NCBI GenBank assembly: GCA_030066985.1 | Contig: JASJAN010000026.1 | Location: 1 to 46,598, forward strand | Length of the DNA stretch: 46,598 bases | Origin: Desulfobacterales bacterium | Lineage (GTDB): Bacteria; Desulfobacterota; Desulfobacteria; Desulfobacterales; JAHEIW01 | Reading direction: 5' to 3' | In this document: piece by piece, positions 11,601 through 16,570 of the stretch | How the letters are laid out: each line of letters starts with the position of its first letter | How positions within the stretch are numbered: the stretch's first letter is position 1 | The notes under the pieces: generated by a model | Seen by the model: the letters and a program-made list of their open reading frames with translations, nothing else | Database searches by the model: none | What the model was told of the DNA's origin: nothing | Made by a program: the position numbers and the translations under genes

Positions 11601-11612
11601 TCGATTCAGTAA
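2652..11612 (+). CDS. Giant multidomain secreted protein with gingipain-like C25 protease domain and C-terminal GCFI-TM-basic sorting signal
   Basis: The protein has 2,986 residues. The TTG start is chosen because AGGAAA lies 5 bases upstream and a signal peptide follows (basic N terminus, hydrophobic core about 21-38, cleavage near ANA-A). Domains in order: DUF2341 (about 47-130); a bacterial repeat (about 465-617); seven FG-GAP/VCBS repeats with DxDxDGxxD calcium loops (about 640-976), likely a seven-bladed propeller; an ASPIC/UnbV-like domain (about 987-1087); a second copy of the 465-617 repeat (about 1101-1253); a second DUF2341 (about 1350-1480); LamG (about 1530-1680); an FN3-like module (about 1697-1795); thrombospondin type 3 repeats (about 1793-1853); C25 propeptide-like (about 1863-2046); C25 protease (about 2440-2826). 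The catalytic pair is visible as His2690 (NYSGHGA) and Cys2724 (VSMSCETG), spaced as in gingipains. Another FN3-like module follows, then Cys2938 in VVGCFI, a helix at 2951-2965 and a lysine/arginine-rich tail. The role is probably a surface-anchored adhesin or protease; the substrate is unknown. Confidence 0.85.
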   Translation: MDILKKKSTRIFKILNSGVPAAFLFATIILLIITVTANAAAPGGEWWDGNYQSRKKITITTGATGAPIGYSVSFTEDTASLIASSKLRSEGNDWRIVYWNGSAWVELDRWVDDIIGDGWNTANTITWFETQAAIGATSSDDNYYVYYGYTGETQSAPASMSDSMGADAASKVFWYADDFEEHAASTDPDGWTDQGTEDFKVMLHGSEKWLQAQTSDNWEDGSTASSMANVGDAIWSAKLYYHQAGTGGEWGGIGVHIGNGNVGYIVIVMDGYWYRADENWGDATGWLANADIHFPLGTKGRIELVTSGTTLDAYWYNPAGYSPEKVTIFTGFNMPAGTGKLAVYIERPWTNPPNDRWIDADDVIVRRYVNPEPTTNLGSEEAPGVAFTQRDFRWYENIDALQPTNPLAGENSTATISTTTDPVRLRMNVTVSDFDLVGSSQDFKLQYATNTVGPWTDVGTGEGTLILANPNIQVIDQLTGLSGTTPTAIELVGFRLSTTSATSTVSEIAVNLSYSGIVDGDVNNFRLYKDSGTIGTYESGTDILVDTVAGNPISGAVTFSSLSESIGISPSHYLIIYDYANGLSASDQITAGIGTADITTTASAKSGNLTNEPTHTASTAAGSVSYTEVTSGANLGTSPGGGGIVFFDGNNDGYLDVALNDDVYTTTIVRLRQNNGNNTFTDRDAQITLTDLGRGLGSGDFNNDGWEDIVWGYGVELQVNSGQPNITFTLATPPENNDEALMFADIDGDGDLDIWNPGQSFLWQRNDGGTTFVGQTTMPGNVGSTANGEGATAADINNDGHIDFLWANSTSTCEAYTNNGNYTYTLDSDVNIDSGPGDISGLPMNVGDHENMEWAWGDCDNDGDLDVFISGADNEGLYINDGDGDFTNEGAARGVSGFNDPIGADWGDVDNDGDLDLIIALNGVASRLYINDGTGSFTDDAVGAGIGTIGDLGKTVGFFDSENDGDLDILVNDPTKLWRNALNDLNSGSYLRVIVKGKGGPNFAPITPIGAQIDVFETGTSNLVGHREIFASFNQLQPPKWQHFGLPASSGGGSGAYDVTVTFPSSGTVVTRSGVVPANESIQIGATNLNQTIEIHEGELGLANPTSQVVNQLGGEAGNTPTEVELVGLKLNTFTGTAAVSQIVVNLSYTGIVDADVNNFRLYQDLGTIGTYESGIDTLVATVAGNPTSGTVTFDGLSESIGTAANHYLCIYDVVNPLAADDQITASVGPSDITSAAALISGDLTDEPTHTAVNVGVWQFYDNGSVANGATITSTLLSASDVNESYGESNPTASNPNGITVGQEGEWDYALDPANISNTSYYFRMVESDGTPFNSYANYPTIDATGTGVFQYRKSITIPAANLSGNCSADLDDFPLLISITDPDLRDKVRGDGYDIVFRWDDGTCGGSSCQGLYHEIEQWNSSTGELIVWVRIPTLSESSDTTIYMYYGNPFVDVPTEDPAEVWDANYVGVWHLHESPNDGVAGHVDSTGNLNVGTPQNFQDGGGGSTNATGKIGGADYFAGDDDLVDCGNNGILNVNYLTIELWININSWVSDGGILAKGDNAYRQYWMWTYDSAGAFEVDEGGHHNHGWDFPAGEWVHLSMTYNGSNVITYRNGVQENTYPQTTGIIDSQTPNLFFGYIPSFNYFDGSLDEVRITNGVRDLCWIQTSFANQNNPGDIGSPGFYTIGGEEGNPATSVSLISFSAAGDGNAVNVAWQTAREFDNVGFHLYRAQAAGGPYTRITDKLISANPQQSRGGYYSYLDANVSVGQLYYYKLEDIDVFGKHTLHGPVCVDWDADGMHDDWEISHGLSPWINDANIDSDGDGLTNLEEYERGTDPFNPDSDGDGILDGDEDGRIERSEDNGARQLTRGIEVLSEDESGMTLELITTAFNAEVVTAGSEEFEQLSIAEYVHGFTSELGTPQLPLRGMLINVPEGRVAQLTVLSNTVEPHYGYRVYPVPQDVLDVQGAASAVGQEFVQDQTAYNVDQFYPQAVAELGQSYVLREQIKQQVIFYPLSFNAASGQLNFYRRIKVRIDFIDAHYAHLESLTNQPWQPPKATAALMAPIAVGLAACPLLANPISPLLSSLGAAIAAVWSPPQGDGSAVYKIVTSAEGIYRIERAWLLAQGLDASEVDDIDLDQVRLFNRGEEVAVYVEDQATAGQLDAGDYIEFYAVDLTAAETKYSTENVYWLTPSGGAGLPKRMGAIDAAPTGGGLLSDDFDHTAHHELNQAYWIKAPGADDIERWFFNSYVQGDEHGGGGLPVPFTISVPAPVGSGTLKISMAGQTTTDHVVEVVINGESQIINWSDIAYTEAILTDVPLNPGDNTVTLQCLSADGNDSVIVDFFEISYRRDYVAGADDTLKFAPDAGDLYLIEDFTSNSLLAYDISDPTDVAILENGVISGAGPYDIELEPASPGDSYLVAAAAAINNPDRLAVERTSTLSDTANGADYILITHRDVGWDGSDQRAWLEDLVALRQAQGFRVFVADIEDIYDEFNYGIQHPAALKDFLSYAYSDWETPAPGYVLLVGDSTYDPNNNWVAGDTTPYLPAYLIFTDFKGETVSDNWFVTISGDDAVADMHIGRLPAADDSQAATMVDKIITYESSPNSKFVDPDAWEKNILLVADDQRPGEDYAYEAVFEIMNDTAADMLPTGMAAPVKGYLADYVDEDFLTDDIIDAINDGVLMVNYSGHGATQIWADENIFNAGDVASLTNTDKHPFFVSMSCETGVYTYPEPLGFASLAEAMLRSDAGAVAALMPTGMTTTPGQEILNNALFEAIFTDDVRTLGPAIAAAKQTLLANGDAYYEQIAATFMLFGDPATTLKVPLPYKPNDVRAKRKDKKVRIRWHAATDCDGNPVDGYNIYWAATAAGPFSKINVDPVTELVYFDSQMGVGIDAGGGSGSGYYVVSSVDSAGDESVQSLAVRPAAAAASAGSSVVGCFISSAQDTMSLKAMGLVVLSILALCIWRKAKGKGRKEYNPIDRSASIQ

Positions 11613-11668
11613 TTACTATCTGTTTTCTGACATCTGTCCTCTGACCTCTGAAAATTGAGCTATTGAAG

Positions 11669-11684
11669 TGGCACACAGTTTGCA
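11669..11684 (+). promoter_or_regulatory. Sigma-54 (RpoN) promoter, perfect consensus
   Basis: TGGCACACAGTTTGCA has the -24 element TGGCAC and the -12 element TTGCA, with exactly 10 bases between the GG and GC doublets. It sits 75 bases ahead of the PqqD-like gene, in the only space between that gene and the giant protein gene. The RiPP-like cassette is therefore probably driven by an enhancer-binding activator. Confidence 0.85.
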
Positions 11685-11758
11685 AAATATCAATTCGTCA
11701 TTTTTGCCTTTAATTGGCTCAATACGGGTGAAATTTTTTTATTTGATATAATTACAAT

Positions 11759-12103
11759 ATGTTAAAAGAAAATGTGAACAGGATAGAGACTATGAACGGA
11801 CTGAATCGGGTGTACCAAAAGAATCAAAATTTTGTCTTTCGTCAAATTGATGATGAAACTCTGCTGGTTCCCATCAAGGATAGTGTCGGTGATATGGGGT
11901 CCATTTACAATTTAAATTCGGTGGCGGCGTTCGTGTGGCAGCATCTGGACGGCCAAAATTCACTAAAGGATATCAAAGGCTTAATTGAAACTGAATTTGA
12001 GGTATCCGGTCCAGTTGCCGAGCAGGATCTGACGGATTTTGTCGCTCAATTAGATAAAATTGACGCTATATTTCAAGAAGCTTCAAATAAGGAGACTGAG
12101 TAA
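11759..12103 (+). CDS. PqqD-family protein (RiPP recognition element)
   Basis: The 114-residue product has the PqqD fold pattern: FRQIDDETLLVPI, a middle SIYNLNSVAAFVWQHLDG segment and a helical region with LKDIKGLIETEFEVS. Members of this family bind the leader peptide of a ribosomally made precursor and present it to modifying enzymes. The stop codon overlaps the start of the next gene (TAATG), and that gene is a 53-residue peptide with a leader-like N terminus, which fits the role closely. A second in-frame ATG at 11792 could be the true start; neither has a strong ribosome binding site. The gene lies 75 bases after a consensus sigma-54 promoter and is the first of a four-gene cassette. 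Confidence 0.85.
   Translation: MLKENVNRIETMNGLNRVYQKNQNFVFRQIDDETLLVPIKDSVGDMGSIYNLNSVAAFVWQHLDGQNSLKDIKGLIETEFEVSGPVAEQDLTDFVAQLDKIDAIFQEASNKETE
12089..12094 (+). promoter_or_regulatory. Strong ribosome binding site of the precursor peptide gene
   Basis: AAGGAG lies 8 bases before the ATG at 12103, inside the end of the PqqD-like gene. It is the best ribosome binding site in the cassette and supports the short peptide ORF as translated, at a higher rate than its neighbours. Confidence 0.75.
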
Positions 12104-12264
12104 TGAAATCAGCTGAAAAAAAAGAATACCAAAAGCCCAAAATAACCCAAATCAAACTGGATGCGGCCTGTGCTGTTTTAGGTTTTTGCAAGACTGGAGG
12201 CAAAATAGGGCCCGGAGCGCCGGGTTGTAGCAGTGGATCGGCATGCGATTCACTTGGTTCCTAA
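12103..12264 (+). CDS. Putative RiPP precursor peptide, 53 residues, four cysteines
   Basis: ATG at 12103 overlaps the PqqD stop by one base and has AAGGAG 8 bases upstream. The product starts MKSAEKKEYQKPKITQIKLD and continues AACAVLGFC, then KTGGKIGPGAPGC, then SSGSACDSLGS. The N terminus is charged and carries Y9-x-x-P12-x-I14, which matches the YxxP-type leader motif bound by recognition elements in lasso systems. The C-terminal half is rich in Gly, Ser and Cys (Cys23, 29, 42, 48), and the last residue is Ser53. I infer a leader of about 20-28 residues and a Cys/Gly-rich core. The next gene is an HPr-kinase-like protein; in the paeninodin lasso system such a kinase phosphorylates the C-terminal Ser of the precursor. 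The class of final product (lasso, thioether, disulfide or other) cannot be decided from sequence. Confidence 0.8.
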   Translation: MKSAEKKEYQKPKITQIKLDAACAVLGFCKTGGKIGPGAPGCSSGSACDSLGS

Positions 12265-12296
12265 TAGCTGTATTATTCAATCGATAAATCTCCCGA

Positions 12297-13151
12297 ATGA
12301 CCAACCATATCAAGATTGAAATAGCCGGTGTGTGTATCGCCATTGAAAGCGAAGGTGGGCTTGACGACTGGGATGTCGATGCCGCTTATCAACCCTTTGT
12401 CTGCGACCAACCGGCAGACATACACCTGCGTCTGCTGCCGGGTAATCCGGCCATCTCCGGCACGGCAAAGGTATTTGACGGTTCACCGATCTGGACCCTC
12501 CATCGTCAAGGAGATAGGACCGCCTTTAAAATTTTTGATCACCTGAACGATCAAAAACGCGTGCTTGTATTGGATCCGGAAATTCGCGCAGTAAAGCTTT
12601 ACTTTCCAAATCCCAACACTGATTTTGTAAATCCCTTTTATGGGCCGACCATCGAACTATTGTTGATCCAATACCTGGCGCGGGAGCGGGCGATGATCGT
12701 GCATGCCTGCGGAATCGATGACGGCGACCGCGGCATGCTGTTTGTCGGTGAATCCGGCGCCGGGAAAAGCACCTTGTCGAATTTATGGTATCAGGGCAGC
12801 GGGGCAGTTTTTAGTGATGATCGCATCATTGTGCGTAAAAATGGCAGCGCCTACTGGATGTACGGCACGCCCTGGCACGGCGAAGCCAGATTCGTATCAG
12901 CGCGCAGTGCCAGATTGACGCAAATCTTTTTCCTGCAGCACGCTCAAGCCAATGAAATACGGCCATTGAACCGGGCCGATACGGTGGTCGAATTTTTGAA
13001 AGTGTCGTTTCCTCCCTTCTGGGATAGCCAGGGGGTTGAATTCGCGATGGCGTTTTTAAGTGATCTGACCGAGACAGTACCGTGTCAGGCACTGTCGTTT
13101 AAGCCTGATATTAGTATCGTTGATTTTATTAAAAGACTTGATCAAGGATAA
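12297..13151 (+). CDS. HPr kinase-like protein of a RiPP cassette
   Basis: The 284-residue protein resembles the C-terminal kinase domain of HprK and its RiPP-associated relatives. The P-loop GESGAGKST is at 151-159, preceded by a conserved VHACGI with His136. DDR at 174-176 and TPWHGEA with His194 follow, as in HprK-related kinases. The N-terminal 130 residues are a beta-rich domain typical of the RiPP-type homologues and differ from the HprK regulatory domain. No HPr or phosphotransferase system gene is nearby, so carbon control is unlikely. The gene begins 32 bases after the precursor peptide. By analogy with lasso clusters the substrate is probably the precursor, with Ser53 the obvious target. 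The start ATG has only a weak ribosome binding site. Confidence 0.82.
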   Translation: MTNHIKIEIAGVCIAIESEGGLDDWDVDAAYQPFVCDQPADIHLRLLPGNPAISGTAKVFDGSPIWTLHRQGDRTAFKIFDHLNDQKRVLVLDPEIRAVKLYFPNPNTDFVNPFYGPTIELLLIQYLARERAMIVHACGIDDGDRGMLFVGESGAGKSTLSNLWYQGSGAVFSDDRIIVRKNGSAYWMYGTPWHGEARFVSARSARLTQIFFLQHAQANEIRPLNRADTVVEFLKVSFPPFWDSQGVEFAMAFLSDLTETVPCQALSFKPDISIVDFIKRLDQG

Positions 13152-13152
13152 T

Positions 13153-13420
13153 TCACCGCAGATTCAAACTGATTTTATTGAACCGGAGATTAATTTATCC
13201 TCAGATTACACAGATTAACGCAGATTAAAATATAAGTTAAAAGATTTTGTCAAATTAGACGTGCAGACACCCTGCGATAAAATATTGTGCTGAACGCACT
13301 CACCATAAAATTGGGATCTGTATTTAGGTAAAAAAATAAATATTGAAATTGCCCGAAAGGCATGAAGTAAATAGCCGCCCAGGTCGGGCGGCTATTTATC
13401 TGCACATGTCTGCGGTTAAA
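13153..13420. repeat. Composite intergenic repeat with CGCAGA-type ends, copy 1
   Basis: The left end has TTCACCGCAGATT and ACACAGATTAACGCAGATTA; the right end has TGTCTGCGGTTAAAAT, the inverse of the left motif. The middle has GCCCGAAAGGCATG. The same order (CGCAGA ends in inverse orientation around a TGCCCGAA-GGCATG core) recurs at 32641-32937. It separates the kinase gene from the nucleotidyltransferase gene. Confidence 0.55.
13369..13397. terminator. Perfect 12-bp hairpin, likely terminator
   Basis: AAATAGCCGCCC (13369-13380) and GGGCGGCTATTT (13386-13397) form a perfect stem with a 5-base loop. The flanking A and T tracts suit termination in both directions. It lies between the kinase gene and the nucleotidyltransferase gene, so the latter may be transcribed by read-through or from its own promoter. 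Confidence 0.7.
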
Positions 13421-13433
13421 ATAAATCATTTTT

Positions 13434-14549
13434 ATGGATTCGATAGAAAATAAAATTTTGCTGGCGGCTGGCCATATTGATCCGGATGCGGATCAGCAGG
13501 CACAGCTCCGTGAGCTGCTGGCCGGGGACTATGATCAGGATCACCTGATTCGCCTGGCGCGCAAAGAAGGCATGTCCGGGCTGCTGTATAAAAGCCTCAA
13601 AAAAGCCGGTATCCTTGGATACCTCGGTCACCGGCAAATGCAGCATTTGCAATCCTTTTATTACCGCAGCGTTCAGCAGAATCTAAACACGATTCATGAG
13701 CTAAAAGAAATATTGCGGCGTTCAAATATAAGCGGGATTCAGGTAGTGCTGCTGCAGGGGATCGCTCTTTTTGAGAAGGTATATAAAGATATCGGATTGC
13801 GGCCGCTGACAGACATCGATCTGTGGGTGCTGCCTGATAGGCGGGAAGCTTTTGACACCCTTATAACGAATTTGGGCTATCAACCGGACCCACTCTATCC
13901 GGGGACCTTCAAAAAAGACCAGACCATCGTTGATATCAACTCGCACATCCTGTGGGCAGAGCGTATCAAAAGCCGGCAAGGTCTTCTGGCAAAAAGCCAG
14001 CATGCGATTCATGATGATATTGATATTCTGCGCTTCGAAGGCCAACCGGCCGGATGTTTGAATGCGGTTGACCAGGTGCTCTATTTGAGCCTGCATGCGT
14101 TTAAGCACTGTGCGAGTCGCTTAATCTGGCTGGTGGATATCAAAGAATTGATCGCAGATTGGCAATGTGCTGATTGGAAAGCGCTGTTTGACCGTGCCGC
14201 GGAACTAGGACAGACTCAGATCGTCTGCGACATGATTTACTTGATAAAGCACCTGTTTCAGCTTAAACTGCCGGAAGAAATTGAACAGATGTTTGCCGAA
14301 CAGGGCTTCACATGGCTGGAACGCTCTATTTTAGCGAGACGCTTGAACGGAAACCACCTGCCGGATTGGGCCCCGCTGTTGTTGTTTACGTCCGGGAAAG
14401 ATTTGAAAACCCGGGTGTGTTTTGTTTTTGAGACCCTGTTTCCGAGACCGGAGATTCTCAGGCAGGTATTTGCAAACTCTGCAAAGTCGAATGTATGGCA
14501 TCTATATTTGAAAAGGTTTTTACAATTGCTCAGCCATGCTAAATTGTAA
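13434..14549 (+). CDS. NTP_transf_5 nucleotidyltransferase-like protein (RiPP-associated)
   Basis: The 371-residue protein matches the uncharacterised nucleotidyltransferase family NTP_transf_5. The core motif is VVLLQGIAL (102-110) followed by GLRPLTDIDLWV, with the metal-binding acidic pair at Asp127 and Asp129. Most relatives have Lys-Gly where this protein has Gln108-Gly109, so one active-site position may be altered. Members often sit in lasso and other RiPP clusters next to an HprK-like kinase and a PqqD-type protein, which is the arrangement here. The chemical role in those clusters is not well established. The gene is 282 bases after the kinase gene and is separated from it by a strong hairpin. 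No clear ribosome binding site precedes the ATG. Confidence 0.8.
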   Translation: MDSIENKILLAAGHIDPDADQQAQLRELLAGDYDQDHLIRLARKEGMSGLLYKSLKKAGILGYLGHRQMQHLQSFYYRSVQQNLNTIHELKEILRRSNISGIQVVLLQGIALFEKVYKDIGLRPLTDIDLWVLPDRREAFDTLITNLGYQPDPLYPGTFKKDQTIVDINSHILWAERIKSRQGLLAKSQHAIHDDIDILRFEGQPAGCLNAVDQVLYLSLHAFKHCASRLIWLVDIKELIADWQCADWKALFDRAAELGQTQIVCDMIYLIKHLFQLKLPEEIEQMFAEQGFTWLERSILARRLNGNHLPDWAPLLLFTSGKDLKTRVCFVFETLFPRPEILRQVFANSAKSNVWHLYLKRFLQLLSHAKL

Positions 14550-14607
14550 AACACTTTTTTCACCGCCCGCTTCGCTCAAGGCGCAGAGCTCGCAGAGGGG
14601 ATATAAC

Positions 14608-14642
14608 TTTTGATTTGTCGTTGAGAGGACGACAAATCAAAA
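14608..14642. terminator. Bidirectional hairpin terminator between convergent genes
   Basis: TTTTGATTTGTCGT (14608-14621) and ACGACAAATCAAAA (14629-14642) form a perfect 14 bp stem with a 7-base loop. It lies between the stop of the nucleotidyltransferase gene on the plus strand and the stop of the OmpA-family gene on the minus strand. The T and A ends give a U-tract on either strand. Confidence 0.75.
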
Positions 14643-14755
14643 ACTCTCAGCTACTTTGTGGCAAATAATATCCCATCTCTATATCCCACTTAAAGAATAT
14701 GAATCGATAAAATTACCTTAAAATGGCTAGTCATTATTTTTTGAACTTGAAGCGC

Positions 14756-15994
14756 TCAATTTTGGTTTTGATATGCCAGCCTCTTCTGATCAGGTACTAG
14801 TAATATTTCAACCCTGCGATTCAATGCGCGGCTGGCTTCATTTTCATTAGATGCTGAGCTGACGGTAAACCCAAATCCCTTCGACAGCAGGCGGTCTCCC
14901 TCAATACCTTTTTGCACCAAATACTGTTCCACTGTGCGCGCTCTTTTTTCGGAAAGCGTCTGATTGTATGCTTGCGTACCGATACTATCGGTGTGTCCAT
15001 GGATCTCGGCTTGCGTCATTGGGCTGCGGTTTAGCATTTCAGCCGCCTCATCCAGAGTCGAATAATACTGGGACTTCAATTCAGCGCGATCAAAATCAAA
15101 AAGGACATTTTGGAACTGACCGTCAGTTTTAGCCAAAGCAGCTACAGCGTCTCTTTGATGGCCGTTTATTTTTTGCCGGTTGGCAGCCTGGGCCAGGTTT
15201 GAACGCCTGGCACAGCCGTCCATACCCACTTCTGCACCTGCAGGCGTGTCCATACACAGATCAGCATAGTCGGGAATTCCGTCACCATCCCCATCGGCTT
15301 CAGAAAGCGCCGTACCGCCAAATGTTTTTAGGATCATTTTGGGGGCGTTAAATTGGATGCTCTTTACACGGGTTCTGTCCACGGTTATTTCGGAAACTGA
15401 TTCCGGGGCTACTCGAAATTGATCTTGCTTCAAGATGCCAGTGATCAGATCACCGTTTTCGAGTAATATTTCAGTGCCATCCTGGTAGTTATCTGCAAAT
15501 TCAAGCCGGTTGATATTTTTTGGCTGAATTGTCTTGGTGATAAAATTGGCACGGATCTCCAAAGATGTATCCAAGAATTTACCGGAAAAGCGATCGTTGT
15601 TTTTCATGGTAATGATAGTGGTCGTTGCCTGTCGGCTTTGTGCTCTGAACTCTCGCCATATACGCGTTATCCTGCCTTTATCTATTGTTCGTTTCCTGCC
15701 GTCTTTCTGTATAAATTGAACGTTTGCATTCAACAGGCGTCCACTAAACTGATCATTGTTGACGGTTTCGATAATCCATTGACCGGCGGCCCCATCTTTA
15801 AAATCAATGCTTTTTAAAAATTCCGTTTTAATACGAATGTTTCCATAGGGGGTTTGCACCGTGAAAGCGGGATTCTGAATGATGCCCACTAATCTGTCCT
15901 CGTCTTTGACGTACACGATATCTGCCTGACCGACAGCCGGGCATAAAAATGCAATGGCGATCAGGATGATTAAAATGTTTTCGATTTTATTCAT
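14756..15994 (-). CDS. OmpA-family outer-membrane protein
   Basis: The 412-residue protein has a signal peptide (hydrophobic core about 7-20, cleavage near GQA-D at 23/24). Three to four weak repeats of about 60 residues of the type NNDRFSGKFL / NGDLITGILK follow. They end in a thrombospondin type 3 motif (ADGDGDGIPDYADLC, about 233-247) and a TPAGAEVGMDGC sequence. The last 110 residues are an OmpA peptidoglycan-binding domain with LFDFDRAELKS, IHGHTDSIGTQAYNQTLSEKRA and NRRVEILL. The protein probably ties the outer membrane to peptidoglycan; the repeat region's function is unknown. GGAGG lies 8 bases before the ATG. The upstream region holds two copies of the large palindromic repeat. Confidence 0.9.
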   Translation of the reverse strand: MNKIENILIILIAIAFLCPAVGQADIVYVKDEDRLVGIIQNPAFTVQTPYGNIRIKTEFLKSIDFKDGAAGQWIIETVNNDQFSGRLLNANVQFIQKDGRKRTIDKGRITRIWREFRAQSRQATTTIITMKNNDRFSGKFLDTSLEIRANFITKTIQPKNINRLEFADNYQDGTEILLENGDLITGILKQDQFRVAPESVSEITVDRTRVKSIQFNAPKMILKTFGGTALSEADGDGDGIPDYADLCMDTPAGAEVGMDGCARRSNLAQAANRQKINGHQRDAVAALAKTDGQFQNVLFDFDRAELKSQYYSTLDEAAEMLNRSPMTQAEIHGHTDSIGTQAYNQTLSEKRARTVEQYLVQKGIEGDRLLSKGFGFTVSSASNENEASRALNRRVEILLVPDQKRLAYQNQN

Positions 15995-16025
15995 GAGGCT
16001 AAACCTCCTAAATTACAACAATTTA

Positions 16026-16222
16026 AGAAGTCATCTCAAAAATGCATCTAACGCTCAAGGGCTGTGTTCTCCAGGATAAATGGATCACACATCTATTTTA
16101 ATGAAGATTAAGGTGTGCGTAAAACCGATTCAAAATGCTCGAATACTATCGTGTATGCTCCACTTTTGAATCGGTTTTCGCCTTGCCCTTGAGCGTGATC
16201 TACTATTTTTGAGACGGCTTCT
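16026..16222 (+). repeat. Large palindromic repeat, copy A (with internal insertion)
   Basis: The outer arms are AGAAG-TC-ATCTCAAAAA (16026 on) and TTTTTGAGACGGCTTCT (to 16222). A second pair of arms (GCTCAAGGGC and GCCCTTGAGC) and an inner pair (ACCGATTCAAAA and TTTTGAATCGGT) enclose the shared core GCTCGAATACTATCGTGTATG. Compared with the other copies it carries about 50 extra bases (about 16069-16120) between the second and inner left arms. The extra bases themselves contain CACAC and GGTGTGC, which could pair. Confidence 0.85.
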
Positions 16223-16299
16223 AGTACTAAAGCACTTTGAGTTATAAATGATGGGAGCCATCTGGTAATATATCGGCCAGTTATCTAAAAACCTTTATT

Positions 16300-16445
16300 A
16301 GAAGCTGTTTTTAAAATGCATCTAATGTCCAAGGGCTTTGTTATAAACCGATTCGAAATACTCGAATACTACCGTGTATGCTCCGTTTTCAAATCGGTTT
16401 ATGTCGCGCCCTTGAACATGATCTGCTATTTTTAAGACAGCGTTC
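16300..16445 (+). repeat. Large palindromic repeat, copy B
   Basis: This is a 146 bp copy of the same family as 16026-16222 in the same orientation, only 78 bases away. Its outer arms are AGAAGCTGTTTTTAAAA and TTTTTAAGACAGCGTTC, different from copy A but again complementary to each other. The inner arms are ACCGATTCGAAA and TTTCAAATCGGT around the core with CGTGTATGCTCC. Confidence 0.85.
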
Positions 16446-16570
16446 AAGGCTAGGCGTCATGATGTTCAAATATTCAAGGGCGCTGTATTTACTGGGAAAT
16501 CTCTAACAAAGGCAATGATGTTTGGGGCATGGTGATTGAATCGATAGGGAGGGAATTTGTACAAAGGCTT

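Larger units (their letters stand above)
15995..16570. other. Intergenic region carrying two large palindromic repeats
   Basis: The region lies downstream of the CPBP protease gene and upstream of the OmpA-family gene, both on the minus strand. Apart from the repeat copies at 16026-16222 and 16300-16445 it holds only AT-rich sequence with no credible gene. The ORF on the plus strand from 16529 runs antisense into the protease gene. Confidence 0.7.
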
